The notes: generated by a model not told the origin, from the sequence alone. DNA of 64,000 nucleotides from Austropuccinia psidii (GCA_023105745.1 JALGQZ010000016.1:28203154-28267153); one strand, 5' to 3'. Numbered from the stretch's first letter, positions 46,231 through 57,790 are shown. A program made the numbers and translations.

Positions 46231-47284
46231 TCATCTGGTAAGTTGTGTTCCTGGATTTCTTTTTTTACACCCCCTATTTGATAAGTCCTGATTGCCTAAT
46301 ATTAATACAAGATGGTTAATGCTTTTAGAATAGGGGTTATTTTTGGTAAGTGAATCAGCTATCATTTTTCTGGTGTTAAGATATTCTATCTTCAGATCTT
46401 CTTCAACTAGGTTTCTGATGAGGTGTAACCTAAATTTTATATGTCTCATGCCATGGTGATAAATGTGATTTGAAGCTATTGATATAGAACTCTTCTTTTG
46501 GTAAAAATTATTTGTTGTTTCCTTTCATTAGTTAATTCAAAGATCAAATTCAATATCCATTGAAAATATTCAGTTCCTTCAGACATTGCGTTGTATTTGG
46601 CTTCAGCAGATGATAGAGCAACCACTTTTTGTTTTTGGTTTCTCCATCCTATTACACTGTAGTAGTATATAATAGAGGTGGAAAAAGATTTGTATCCTTC
46701 ACTTCCAGTGAATGCTATTATTGAATTGTTGGTTTTTTGGTGTATTTTTTGGGCTATATGGAGTTCATAATGTTTGGTGCTGTTAAGATATGTCAGTACA
46801 TGTTTGACTGCATTGTAGTGAAGGTCTTTTGGATTTCCAAGATATTGAGATAAGAAGGAGGTGGCAAATGCTAGGTCCAGTCTGGTACATTGGACAAGAT
46901 ACTGTAGCAGGCCTATTGCTGTTCAATAGTTAAATGGAGGAGTAATTTCTTTACTTGGGATGGTTCTGAAGTATTTTATGTTGCCTGGGAGAGGACAGTT
47001 GGTGTGTTGGGGGTTAATTAGTTAAAATTCTTGTAGAATATTGTTTATTAATTTTTCTTGAAGTCAGCTGATATAATAATCTTTTTGAGAGACTTGAATT
47101 CCTAGAGCATATTTCACTTTAACTAATTTGTCCATGTTGAAATGTTATTTTATTTTAGGCTTAAATGCATCATTCTATAAACCTCTGAAGATGAGATAAT
47201 AAACATGTACATGAAGGAGCATTTTTTATTAGAAATTGGCAAATAGAATAGGCATGGGTCAGTCTGGCAGGGGCATAGTCCTAT
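46231..47284 (-). pseudogene. Second Copia: reverse transcriptase end and RNase H relic
   Basis: Read leftwards from 47284: a degraded YVDD-side block (MFIISSSEVYRMMHL), VKVKYALGIQVSQKDYYIS, LLQYLVQCTRLDLAFATSFL, LTYLNSTKHYELHIA, VVALSSAEAKYNAMSEGTEY (RNase H catalytic Glu/Asp region), and finally RHIKFRLHLIRNLVEEDLKI and RKMIADSLTKNNPYSKS, the C-terminal end of Copia pol (46449-46231). Stops occur throughout. Its 5' part is cut off by Gypsy D at 47285; the rest should lie beyond that element, outside the window. Confidence 0.85.
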
Positions 47285-49022
47285 TGTGAGCCTTAGAGGT
47301 ATTTTTATATACCCAAAAGACCACAAATAATAAAAGATGATACATATATAAATAAAATAAATTTATTTATAATATCAAGTACAAAATTAAGATATAAATA
47401 TAAAATTTATATACATAATTAATATTTTGATTATAATTCAAAATTAAAACTATGTTAAAATTTAAAATGTTGAAAATACAGTTTTACTTAAAAAAATTAA
47501 ATAAATAAACTATTTTTGAAAAAAATTTAAATAAAAATTATTATATTTTTTATCCAATAAATGAAAAGATGAAAATTATTTCACCATTGGATCCCTCATT
47601 ATAAACAAGGTGGGGTCACCTCAGGGTAAAATTTCAGAAACTCAACTTTAAATAAGCTTAAATGAATATTTTAGTATTTTCTGTACAAAAGATGAAAATC
47701 ATCGAAACCTTAATTAAGCTAACATCACATGTGGCTTTAACAATCCATTTTTTTGTTCAAATTGAGGTGTTGTGTGTAGCTTAAAATCTATGAGGAATTG
47801 AAGTATTTTCAATTGAAATGTTGAAATGTGTGCATGTATTACACAAGTGATCTTTGATTTACATATGAGGTATCAATTATTACAGTTGTGTACTGTAAAA
47901 ACTCAATTGAAGTACATCTGTCAATCTCAAGTATAATACATGGTGAGGAATTAAAGAAAAAATAAATTGGAAAGATTGATTCTGGGGGGAAGACGGAGTC
48001 TTTTCTCTAAGGGGGAGCCATGCCCCCAAATTCCTTGTTTACAGGTGTGAGATGTCAAAATACATGCAAACATTCATCAATTTTGGCCTGGAAGTGAGTC
48101 ACAGGGTCTGTGACTCAATTGATGATGAGGTTTTAATACCAATCAGGGCAGTTTTAACTGTTGCCAAGATGGTAAAACTATCCTTAAGTTAAAAAAATCA
48201 TATTAGAGACAGTTTTAAACCTTTTTTTACCTCTCTTACACACACTCTGAAGTGTTTTGAAGGCTTAAAACAAGGTTTTACTATAGCAATGGCTGATTTA
48301 AGGGTCCAAAGTGGCATAAAATAGCAAAAAATGGCTAAAACCAGTCCTTTTTGGTCTGAACCAGGGTTAAATGATTCCATAATTGTCTTTTCTGTTGTCA
48401 GATTTTTTTCACGACTGAAAAGAGTAAAATTGACTTTTGGAGTCAGAGAATTGGTGGCTATAAAAGAATGTCTTCTTTGCCCCACTTTTCTTTTCATTTT
48501 ATAATTAGTTTAAACACTGTTAAACCAATGAATAAAAGATTGCATCTACCTTTCTTAAATCATTTTAAACCTTTGAGCCATGTGAAAAAATCATTATAAT
48601 CATTTTTACCCTTGAACCACCCCATAAGTGAATTAAAGCATCTTTCATCACTATTAACTTTGCCACTTTGTTTCCAAATTCACCCTGGTGACTTTTGGGT
48701 GTGTTTTCCCTTTGATATTCTTTTTAAAGACTTTTTTCTTATGTTGGTTTCCTTCATCTCTTTGCTCAATTAATTCCAATTGAAATTTCTCTTGAAGAAT
48801 TTTCTCTTGTAGAGTATTTTTGGATAAATTTCTATTGTTGGTAAAACAATAAATCTTTATAATAATATTTTTTGTACTTATAAATTGAAAAAAAAAAGTA
48901 CTACCTATTTTCTATTAAAGATCTTAAATTTCACTATTTTTAATCATATTGTACCTTATACAAATTTTGAGTACAGAAAAAGTACTTTCTTTTTAATCAA
49001 AGTTTCATATCCACACCTTACA
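47285..49022 (+). repeat. 5' LTR of Gypsy element D
   Basis: 1738 bp from TGTGAGCCTTAGAGGTAT to CACACCTTACA. The start parallels the Gypsy A/B LTR start TGTGAGCCTGTGAGGTAT with the following ATACCCAWAAGRCCACAA block, showing a shared family. Followed by TTTGGGGCACAC. Confidence 0.85.
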
Positions 49023-49227
49023 TTTGGGGCACACAAATGATATTTTACATGTAAAATATATTTTTTACTTTCTTTCTTATACTGGAAAACTCAAAAATCC
49101 ATAAAAAATACTTATAATCCAAAAAATTCATCAAACATAAAAACTTTGTGTATTATAAGTGAGACTTTATTTTTAATTACTCTTTTTGAGAAACCTGGTT
49201 TTTATTAATTGATGGCTTTTTTCATTA

Positions 49228-50341
49228 ATGTTAGTGTCTGAAAACATGGTAAGGCAAGAAAATATTGGAACCGCATCAACAGTAACTAGCATTATCCCTG
49301 CAAGTACTGTCAATTCTGAGCATAATAGTACTGTTATTTCAACTAAGAATAACAAACCAGAGCCAATTGCTTATGAGCTAGTTAACCTGGACATAAGTAA
49401 TACCCTTCATAAAGAAAAGAATTTGGCCAATAGTAGTTTTTGATGTAAAATTACTATTTTTAAGCTTTTGAATCAAAATTATCCCTTCAAACAGATCAAG
49501 AGCCAGCTATAACCCCTCACAAATCTCCCAAAAAGTTTATAGAAATGATTATGGCAGAAGCCAATCAGTTACAGGAGGACAAGAGTCAGTAAATGAATTC
49601 CAAATGGACAAATTATGCCATTCTGAAGCTGATAATGATGTTTTACTTTCAAGCTGAGCTGACACCGCCACAAGAAGCCTCTGTGGACATATACAGAGCC
49701 ATAAAGAAGGCTTACAACAATGCATTGCAGCACAGGGAGTACCAGATACTTTCAGATCTGTGGAAAAACTGCATGAATTCTTACCTTCCTGTGAGAAACT
49801 TTCTAGGCCATACCAACGCTTGAAAGTTTCTCAATGGATGGCATTCATTGATGGAAAAGAAAAAATTATGCTTTTAACAGCAGAATGGAAGAAAAACAAC
49901 CCTCCATCACTCAATAAACTGCCAAGAACAGCCCCAAAAGCATGCAGCAGCAATTCCAATGTGAAAAAGCAGCCACAAGGGAAAAGGCAAGGCACCAGCA
50001 ACAGAACCTTAAAGCCAGGGCTACAAAATCCCAAAGATTCAGCAGGATGCCATGGAAAATCTATTTCAGATGGACAGAAAAATGATGGAATTACAGAAAA
50101 AGGAGAAAGCCATATTGAAATATCAGAAATGATTTCTGAAATTTTGCATGGTATTCCAAACTTTTACATACCTATGAATGATGTAAAAAGTCATATTTCT
50201 GATAAAAATGCATCAATTTGTAACAATCCTAAGACAAATAATGTAAGTCTGAGCCAAATAAATGAAAAAATTTGTGTTTTGAAAAAGATTTAAGAACAAG
50301 TAAAACTTCCAATAATGACAATTAATTTGGTAATAAAATAA
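49228..50341 (+). pseudogene. Gypsy D gag, 5' part
   Basis: A leader frame MVRQENIGTASTVTSIIPAS (49228-49443) is followed by a possible intron (GTAAAATT...CAAACAG, about 49445-49492). Then the +1-type frame DIYRAIKKAYNNALQHREYQ and CMNSYLPVRNFLG (49665-49823) and the gag-pol-type frame LKPGLQNPKDSAGCHG (49760-50293) overlap as in A and B. The end of this part, GNKINEQSSIIKELMDKYSK, continues past the MULE at 54708-54796. Confidence 0.7.
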
Positions 50342-50894
50342 GGGTGTTGGTAAAAACACGTAAGCAAATTGGTAAAAACACATAAGGGGTGCCCTGGGCC
50401 CATTTTTAATTAAAAATGAAACACAATTGGGCCTGTATTGGGCCAAAACATGCCCAAAAGAGCTTTTTTTCCCACAAAACCTCTCTAACTCCAAATTGTT
50501 TCAGAATTTTTTGCCCAGCCCCCCCCAAAAAAAAACAAGCCCAAACACCCCAATAATCCACATTATCCCCACCCCAAACCATTGTTTTTTTTTGGAAAAA
50601 CAGCATTACCAAAGCCATTTTGCAAAGCTTTTCACACTTTTTTTTGTTTTTTTTCCCCCAAAGACTGCATTTTCCACCACAACAACCTGCTTTCAAGCCT
50701 CTCAATTTTCAATTTTTTACCTTCCCTCATCTATCAATCCCACATTTAAACCACTTTCTTTCACTCTTAACCACTTCTGTTCATTTTTTACACCTCTTTT
50801 CACCTCTTTTTCACATTTCAAAAGGTTCTTACCCCATTCCAAATCCCACAATTCCCCCTTTTTCTCACTTGTATACATAATTTTCATTAAAAAA

Positions 50895-53800
50895 ATGCTT
50901 CAACCCCCCACTGAAGGTGAATTTCAGACCCTTGAGCTTCTTTGGCAACATGTTCATAATGTTTCCAGGGCTCAGGGGTATGCTGTGTCCACCTTGAGGT
51001 CCAATATGACCCACAACCAAATTGAAATATGTTGTGACAGGTCTGGCACCCCAAATCCCAACAAAAGCCCCTCCAAAACAGTCAGCTCAAGAAAGCTTGA
51101 CTGTCCTTTTAGACTTTATGCCAGGAAATATGCCAAGAGTACCACTTGGACTCTTAAAGTCAAAAATCCTGAACATAGCCATGATGCCACTGAAAATATC
51201 ATGGAACATCCATCCTGCTTTCAGGAAATTCAATCAGCAAGAAACATCCCAAATTGCTCAAATGTCTGAATCACTGCTCATGCCAAGGCAAATTCAGGCC
51301 TAATTATGCAGCCAGAGGGAGTCTTATAGGCCTGTAATCCTTCAAGACATTTACAACCAAGTCAAAAAAAAATCAAGAAAGACAAACTGCAAGGCAGAAG
51401 GCCCATTGATGTTCTTATTGACACTCTCAAACAAGAAAATTTTGTTTGGTCCTCTGCAAGGGATTCTGAGGGACACATTACCTCCTTGTTTTTTACTCAC
51501 CCCCTGGCCATAAAACTTCTTCATGGCTTTCCTCATGTCATTCTTATGGATTGTACTTATAAAACCAATAAGTACAAAATGCCCCTTTTTCATATTGTTG
51601 GATTCAGCTCAACCAATAAGACCTTTTCTGGGGCTTTTTGTTTGATGAAGAATGAAAATGAAACTTCATATACTTGGGCATTAAATCAATACATTGAAAA
51701 GGTCCTCAACAACACCAATCTTGTTCCCCCTCCAGTTATTGTTATTGACAGGGATCTGGCCTTGAAAAACTCTATTAAGAAGCTCTTCCCAGACTCCAAA
51801 GTCATGCTATGCATTTGGCACATCAACAAGGATGTATCTGCTCATTGCATGAATAAAATTGGTCATGGAACTGATTTTGAAAATTTTATGGGCCTTTGGA
51901 ATCAAGTAATATACTTCTTCACTTTTTTTCCACGTTTTTTCTTATTATTGTCTTTATTTATGACTTTGGGATTCTTTTCTAAGCTTATGTATTCACCCAC
52001 TGAAAAGTCTTTTAAAGACAACTGGAAGAAGCTTCAAAAGCAAGTTAAAAATCCTGAGGTCTTGCAGTATTTGGTAAATACCTGGCTTCCTCTAAAGGAG
52101 TATAATGTGCCAGCCTGGACCAACCACCATTTCCACCTGGGTGTGGGCTCCACCTCCAGAGTTGAAGGTGCCCATGTCATGGTTAAACTTTGGCTCCAAA
52201 GGTCCACTGGTACTCTCCTGGAGGTAGTCAGGGCTCTCCACATGGCATTCAGAAAACAATTTATTGAAATTATCAACAGAATCTCCAAAGAAATGATTGT
52301 CCATGTCAAGAATTTTCCTCCACACATCTGTGCCCTCAATGGCAAGCTGTCTCATGCTCTTCAGATTTCCTTTGAAAATTTCAAAACAAAATTTCCTCCA
52401 AATGAAAAATGCACCAACAAATACAACAATTATAAAGGCATTCCTTGCAAGCATAAGACCTAAAAGGCATTTGCCAAGCGCCAACGGCTTGAATTATCAG
52501 ACTTCCATCCTCAATGGCATTTGAATTTGCCTGTGAGGGTTTTTTAATTTCTTCTTATTATTATTTTTCTTATTAACTGATTTTATTTGTCATATTCTTC
52601 TCAGGCTGGTTTTCAAGGTGATGATCAAAGTGTTGAAAAAGAAATAAAGAATGAAGCCAAGAAAATATTTGAAGACATTGGGGAAGACCTGTTTCAAAGA
52701 CCAATGGCAGAAATCACTCCAATACTTCAACATTTTAAAGATTTTTTGACTGGAAAAGTCCCATTTGATCAAATTCCCAAGAGTCAAGAGGATGATCAAT
52801 ATTATGAAGACCCTCTAAAATGCAAGAATATCTGTGGAAGACCCCAAGGAGCCAAGAATAAAAACAAAAATCAAAACAAAAGAGAACCTTCAAGATTTGA
52901 AATTATTGAAAGTCAATCCAAGAGAAGAGGAAGACCCCCATAAAAAGTGACCAGCACAACAACATCAAGATCCCAGTCAAATATCCCCTCTCCAATTATG
53001 GAAGGGGACTCATCTGAAGGTTATGAAGATTCTGAGGACTCATTATCTAAATCCATCAGTTCATCAGATTCACTACCCTCAGCAACTGAATTAAATAAAT
53101 CAGAAGTAACCCTTAGAGGGCCCAGAAGATTGGCAATTGAAAGCAAAACCTCACAAAGAAAATCACACAAGCCTGCCACCAGTTTGAATATATATGATGC
53201 AATTGACTTGACCTGTGAGCATTGTCAAAGCAATTATCACACAAGTGATGAATGCTCCAAGCTGTTTGTGAGGTTCTGATTCTTTTTAATGTAATTTTCT
53301 GTTGTTTATTTTGATATTTATTCATTTTTTGAACTTATTTTATCAGATAACTGTCTCAGAAGACTTGCCCAAGTTTATATTGAAATACACCTTCAAGGCC
53401 ATCAATGTCCAGGGTGATGGAAACTGTGGCTACAGAACAGTATCCCACTTCATTTACAAGACTCAAGATCAATGGGCTGATGTCAGAGGTGACTTGGCTG
53501 AAGAAATTCACCAAAATCAAGACCTTTATGAAGCCATGAACACCTTAATTCCCTCAGTATCTTCTTATTTGGAAAGAATTGAATGGTATGAAGATGTTGG
53601 CCAGGCTCCAAAAAGCAAGTGGATGTCCATGCCTGACATGGGGGATCCAATTGCAAATAAGTATAAAAGACCAGTTTTCTTTTATTCCACAGCCCAATCT
53701 TTTTCTTTTTTCCCTTATTTCTGTCCTCCAAATGATAATCCCCCCATTTTCATCTGCTTCTTGAATAGTTGTGCTGATTTTGTTCCTTTGGACATCATCA

Positions 53801-53968
53801 TTTCTAAAGTTTATCCAGTCCCCCCATTACTGTGAACTGGGAGATTCATGCCCAAAAACAAGCCCTGGGGTGGGCTGATAAATTTAAGAAACACAGAATG
53901 TTGTATTTGTCCAATCTTCCTCCCCCCTCTCAGAAAAAACCCACTATTTTGGAGGTTGATTCTGATTG
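50895..53968 (+). pseudogene. MULE transposase with SWIM finger and C-terminal OTU domain
   Basis: The ATG at 50895 starts MLQPPTEGEFQTLELLWQHV. Domains: FAR1-like DNA binding (GYAVSTLRSNM ... LDCPFRLYARKY, 50975-51130); MULE catalytic core with VILMDCTYKTNKYKMP (51535), VIVIDRDLALKNSIKK and MLCIWHINKD (51740-51830); SRVEGAHVMVK (catalytic Glu, about 52160); SWIM-type CTNKYNNYKGIPCKHK (52410-52456); a basic RRGRPP hook (52925); OTU protease NVQGDGNCGYRTVSHFIY (53405). Putative introns 51906-51983, 52533-52604 and 53268-53346 keep frame. Defects: frameshift near 51207, TAA at 51301, shift near 51368, TAA near 52459, TAA at 52941, and an extra C near 53823 before the TGA around 53968. At the OTU C-terminal active-site strand (NSCADFVPL) the expected His seems to be Asp. 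Confidence 0.85.
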
Positions 53969-54067
53969 AATGATTTTTGTATATACAATTCATGCCAATT
54001 ATCCCCCTCCTTAGTCATATTTATCGCTTAAATCCCACCTCAGTCTCCTTTTTTATCAAACATGTGG

Positions 54068-54440
54068 AACTTTTGTACTTGAAAATAGTCATATTACACA
54101 CAAGAAAAAAAACATTTGAAAAAAACACTCATTGCCCCTTCACTTGTTGTCCCACCAAAAAAAATTTCCCAATTCATGAGCTTCTGGTTCTTTGTTGTCC
54201 AGATTAAGCCCTTTAATTTAAAAAAAATGAAGGAAGTTCATAAGTGGGAAGTTATTAAATTCACTTTTTAAAAATAGGCATATTACAATTATGGGAACAA
54301 ACATTTAAACAAAACCCTTTTTGCGCCTTCACTTGTCCCACCCAAAAAAATTCCCAAAATTATGGGATTCTGGTGTTTTATTCTTCACATTGAACCCTTA
54401 ATTTATTAAAAAAATGAAGGAAATTCATAAGTGGGAAGAT
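54068..54440 (+). repeat. Two-copy tandem duplication in the MULE 3' region
   Basis: A block of about 187 bp (CATATTACA ... CCTTCACTTGT ... CCCACC ... TTCATAAGTGGGAAG) occurs at about 54068-54251 and 54255-54440, with moderate divergence. It lies between the gene end and the right terminus. Confidence 0.75.
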
Positions 54441-54796
54441 TTTAAATGAATTTTTGAAAAAAATATGTGATTTTGGCATATTGGCCAAATTGGTGAAATT
54501 TGGCAAAAAAAATTGAAAAATTTATGCTTATTGACATGCCAAGTCAGGAAAAATATGGCAAAAGAAAATTAAAAAAATCCTCAAAACTGAGCCTGAGGAA
54601 TTTTTTTTGAAAATTAAGGTGACTTATGTGTTTTTACCATAAATTGGTAAAAACACCTAAGGGCTTATGTGTTTTTACTCAAAGCTTATGTGTGTTTACC
54701 AACACCCTAAAATAAATGAGCAATCTTCCATTATCAAAGAATTAATGGATAAATATTCCAAATTCAACATTGATGACATAATTGAAACAAAAATAA

Positions 54797-55680
54797 ATGG
54801 CTGCGCTGATTGTGCTTAATTTCTCTTTGGTGTTAGTCTTCGTAGACGTGTTCTTAACTGTGTTGGCATATCACTGGAGATTTAAATTGAACATCCACAT
54901 CTTCAGCACACAGGTGTGCAGTTTGGTCTAAACTGTTGGAAAACTTAAGTGATCTTTGCGGTATCAAGGAGCATTAAAAGTCACAAGACACACGGGTAAA
55001 TGAAATCACGGTGTTAATTAACAAAATCATGGAGAAATAACAGATGATCAAAAAATATGTTCAACTTGGGGTAATAAGAAATACTCACGTATTATGAAGT
55101 TTTGTTTCTTTAATTGTAATTACTTTTTACTATCCTTTACTATATATATAGAGCACGTTTTAAATTTTAAATAGAGAAGTAAAAGAGAATTAATTCTTTT
55201 TTACGATTAGATTATTTTATTTAACCTATCTTTATTATTCTTATTTTACTTAGTTCTGGAGGAGTGAAGGTAGCTAGCTTCACTATTCTCGTTATATAAA
55301 ATTGATTTCTCTAACTAACTCAATTATATTATATTATTATGAAGATATAGCATTAAAGCATAGTCTTCAATATTTGTTATTTTTCTTTGTTAATTGATAT
55401 CTAAAAAGATTAGGTAATAGTTCATCAGATACTATTCCTTACACTATTGTTTCTTTGTTTCGATTAGTATTATTAACTACTGACTTTATTTATTACTCAT
55501 AGCAATTATAAGATACATTAAAAACTTCTCATTACATAAACGTGGTACTACTTACTATCTTATCCGAGCCATTATTAGTGTTACTGTTCTTTTTATCAAG
55601 TTATAAAGCAATAAACATCTTAGTTGTACGATTCTCTTGCAATACCGACACCCAAATTTCCGAGCAGCAAGCATCATGAG
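54797..55680 (+). other. Upstream part of gene unit B, 5'-truncated and carrying a solo LTR
   Basis: From 54797 the sequence follows unit A (17160 leftwards) with about four changes in 137 bp, starting within the membrane-like frame (ALIVLNFSLVLVFVDV). Left of 54797 is Gypsy D gag. After the inserted LTR, similarity resumes at 55542 (GTGGTACTACTTAC). Confidence 0.7.
54934..55536. repeat. Solo LTR of Copia type in unit B
   Basis: 603 bp, TGTTGGAAAAC...CTCATTACA, the TGTTGGA start being common in Copia LTRs. Flanked by a perfect 5-bp duplication TAAAC (54929-54933 and 55537-55541). Unit A has the empty site with a single TAAAC, proving insertion and exact ends. Confidence 0.95.
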
Positions 55681-56184
55681 GGATTACCTAATTTGACGCT
55701 CATCGGCGGCTGGCTTGGATGCAACTGCTGCTTCGCTGGGACTTGAGGGGAAAGCAGCGCAGCTCCGATGAGACATGTGTTGAGAAGTTTGAGGTTGGGC
55801 TTAAAAGCACCAACCTACGGACACAAAAGGACCAAATCTCGCACTGACTGTTGTCTTCCAGCTTCTTTTTTGTATATCTTTTCGTCACTTGCAATCTTGG
55901 AATCCTCTGAGCTGGCACACCCCACCAACTCTCTCTGAACATGAAGGATGGAGTGTCATCTTTCTTCGTGGTAACTTGTGCACTCGTCGTCGGCTTTTGT
56001 GTTGATTTTTGCATTTGCCCACTTCCTTTTGCACTGAAGGAAGGCGCCTCAGAGGCTAACAGTCTTAAGCTGCTGCACACGTCAGGTAAGACCAAGTACG
56101 GAGGCCCAAAGGCGTTCTTGAATAGCACGAGCTATCAATTTCTAATCTGCTTTTCATTGATCAATATCATGTCTCTTCCCCTCC

Positions 56185-57228
56185 ATGTCAATGGCCGATT
56201 CGCTGTCTGCCAACAAGGGCGTTGGGCTGTCACTTGCCACAAACCCGCCTATCATTCAATCATTTGAAGACCTACGCATAAGCAAAGCCCAAGAGTTACC
56301 CACCAGAACTGCTCAGAACCCCGCCATAGACAGTCAGCAACCGGTTTTTCGAAATTACTTTCCCACAAAAGAGGAAGAAAATCAGCTTTCGACACAGTAT
56401 GCAGGCAAGTTTCACCCCCAGGGTAAGACTTAGAAAACAATACCACAAAAGGGTCTACTGTACCAGGGCTGCTCCTGAGCTAACAACGGCCTCTCTTTTG
56501 ACATTCGCCTCATAAGATTCTCGACTCCACCCGCCACCACCAGTTTCACAACATGAACCCGCAGCCCTGCTTCATCACCACCAGAGCACCCAAACGCGTT
56601 TTCGTCAAGCTGTTACCGCTTCACCATCAGGTCCTTTACGACTCAAAGCCAATGGACGTATTCAGAAACCGGAAGTCAAAACCGGTGGGTTGGTACCCAC
56701 TAAGCAGTCACCTGCAGCAACGAAATATTCTTTGGCTGGGAACCGGATCCCCATTAAAGATTTTCCGTCTGAAAGTAGGCTTTGAGACCTCATAGTAATA
56801 CCTCAAAAACAGAATATTAAACTGGCTTGTGTCTTTCCGCGGTCCTTTTTGTAAATCAGTGAGAAAGTGGCAGAATCAAGTTGAAGCTTCTCTAGGGGTT
56901 AAACCTTCTGAAGAGCAGTTGAAAGGCCTTTTAGTCAAACAATACCTTGGACATCAGGCAAGTTTGAAACGAAGCTTTAAGGTTGCCTTGAGTAAGTACC
57001 TTGTGATCTAGAATTTTCATCAATCACAAGAGACCCTGGCTTGACTGTTAAAGATCTCTGACACTTTACGATGCCTTATTTTATCGCCCGTGTTCTTTAT
57101 TAAAAGGTATCATCGACCGTGATTTCGCAACTCAGCGCAAGTCACAACCATCAACTGTGGCTCATACCTTGACTGGCTTGGGCAATCGAGAGAAGAGCGT
57201 TGGGTCGAATGCGCGAATATCACCTTAG
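56185..57228 (+). CDS. Unknown four-exon gene, copy B (variable exon 3)
   Basis: Not recognised. Inferred exons: 56185-56422, 56517-56774, 56860-56991, 57107-57228; introns of 94, 85 and 115 nt with GTAAGA, GTAGGC and GTAAGT donors and AG acceptors, the first having a CTAAC branch-like motif. All junctions keep frame, giving about 249 residues ending NREKSVGSNARISP and TAG. Start MSMADSLSANKGVG. Exons 1 and most of 2 are almost identical to copy A. From about 56745 the copies diverge: exon 3 (RKWQNQVEASLGVKPSEEQL...) shares only about 13 of 45 residues with copy A, while exon 4 keeps SQPSTVAHTL and GSNARISP. No domain, signal peptide or membrane helix is seen. The unit sits inside Gypsy D gag, so it is a transposed or duplicated copy. 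Unlike copy A it has no premature stop. Confidence 0.6.
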
Positions 57229-57790
57229 TTTCATTCACAATGTAGTCGACAAAACCAACACATGAAAGTTTTAGTAACACCTGCGAGGTAAAGCGAGGCA
57301 ACTTAAATTTGATTTTTGTGATTTTGAGTAAATTTTTATAGAACTATCTGATTTTTTTTTCATTTTCGGAACATATTAATTTTCATATCCTATAATTTTA
57401 TCACAACATTCCTTTTAATTAGCAGATGTTGAATTTTCTCAAATATTTTATTTTTATTTTTCTTTTGTTAAACGGAAAAAGCTATAGAAGAAGGACAGTA
57501 GCATCCTGACGAAAGGGAATTATGAAGTTTGAGAAAGTTACTCAACAGAAAAATTATTGTCACGAATATGTGGCATGTCTCAATAAGATCAAAACAAAGC
57601 TTAAAAGCTCACCTACGAAATTTGAGAAAGTTGATTAAGAGAAAAAGTGCTATTACAAATAGATAAGGAAAAGGTATAATGTAGGAAGCTGAGGTATTTA
57701 TACCAAACATTAACAATAATTTGGAGTAATAAATTCAATAAAACACTTCCAACATGAATTCTGAAATTCCCAAAGGTGTAGGACAAGTAA
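57229..57790 (+). other. 3' flank of gene unit B and return to Gypsy D
   Basis: Similarity to unit A remains visible to about 57340 (TGCGAGGTAAAGCGAGGCAA, then GATTTTTGTGATTTTGAGTA), is weak to about 57440, then is lost. Gypsy D gag resumes at about 57782-57800 with DIEKLLHSLPRMSTP. The sequence before it, AAATGAATG, nearly repeats AAATAAATG left of the unit at 54788-54796. Confidence 0.55.

Larger units (their letters stand above)
50342..54707 (+). mobile_element. Mutator-like DNA transposon (MULE) with OTU-domain transposase gene
   Basis: Inverted termini GGGTGTTGGTAAA (50342) and TTTACCAACACCC (ending 54707) are flanked by a perfect 8-bp duplication TAAAATAA at 50334-50341 and 54708-54715, right for the Mutator superfamily (8-9 bp). 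Inside is one multi-exon gene with a MULE DDE domain. Sub-terminal copies of GTAAAAACACATAAG accompany both ends. The insertion splits Gypsy D gag, whose frame resumes after one duplication is removed. Confidence 0.9.

Noticed and set aside
50427..50880. Long N-terminal extension of the MULE frame before 50895
   Set aside because: Pro/Phe/Thr-rich low complexity from pyrimidine-rich DNA beginning within the terminal repeat zone; ATG 50895 precedes the first recognisable domain.
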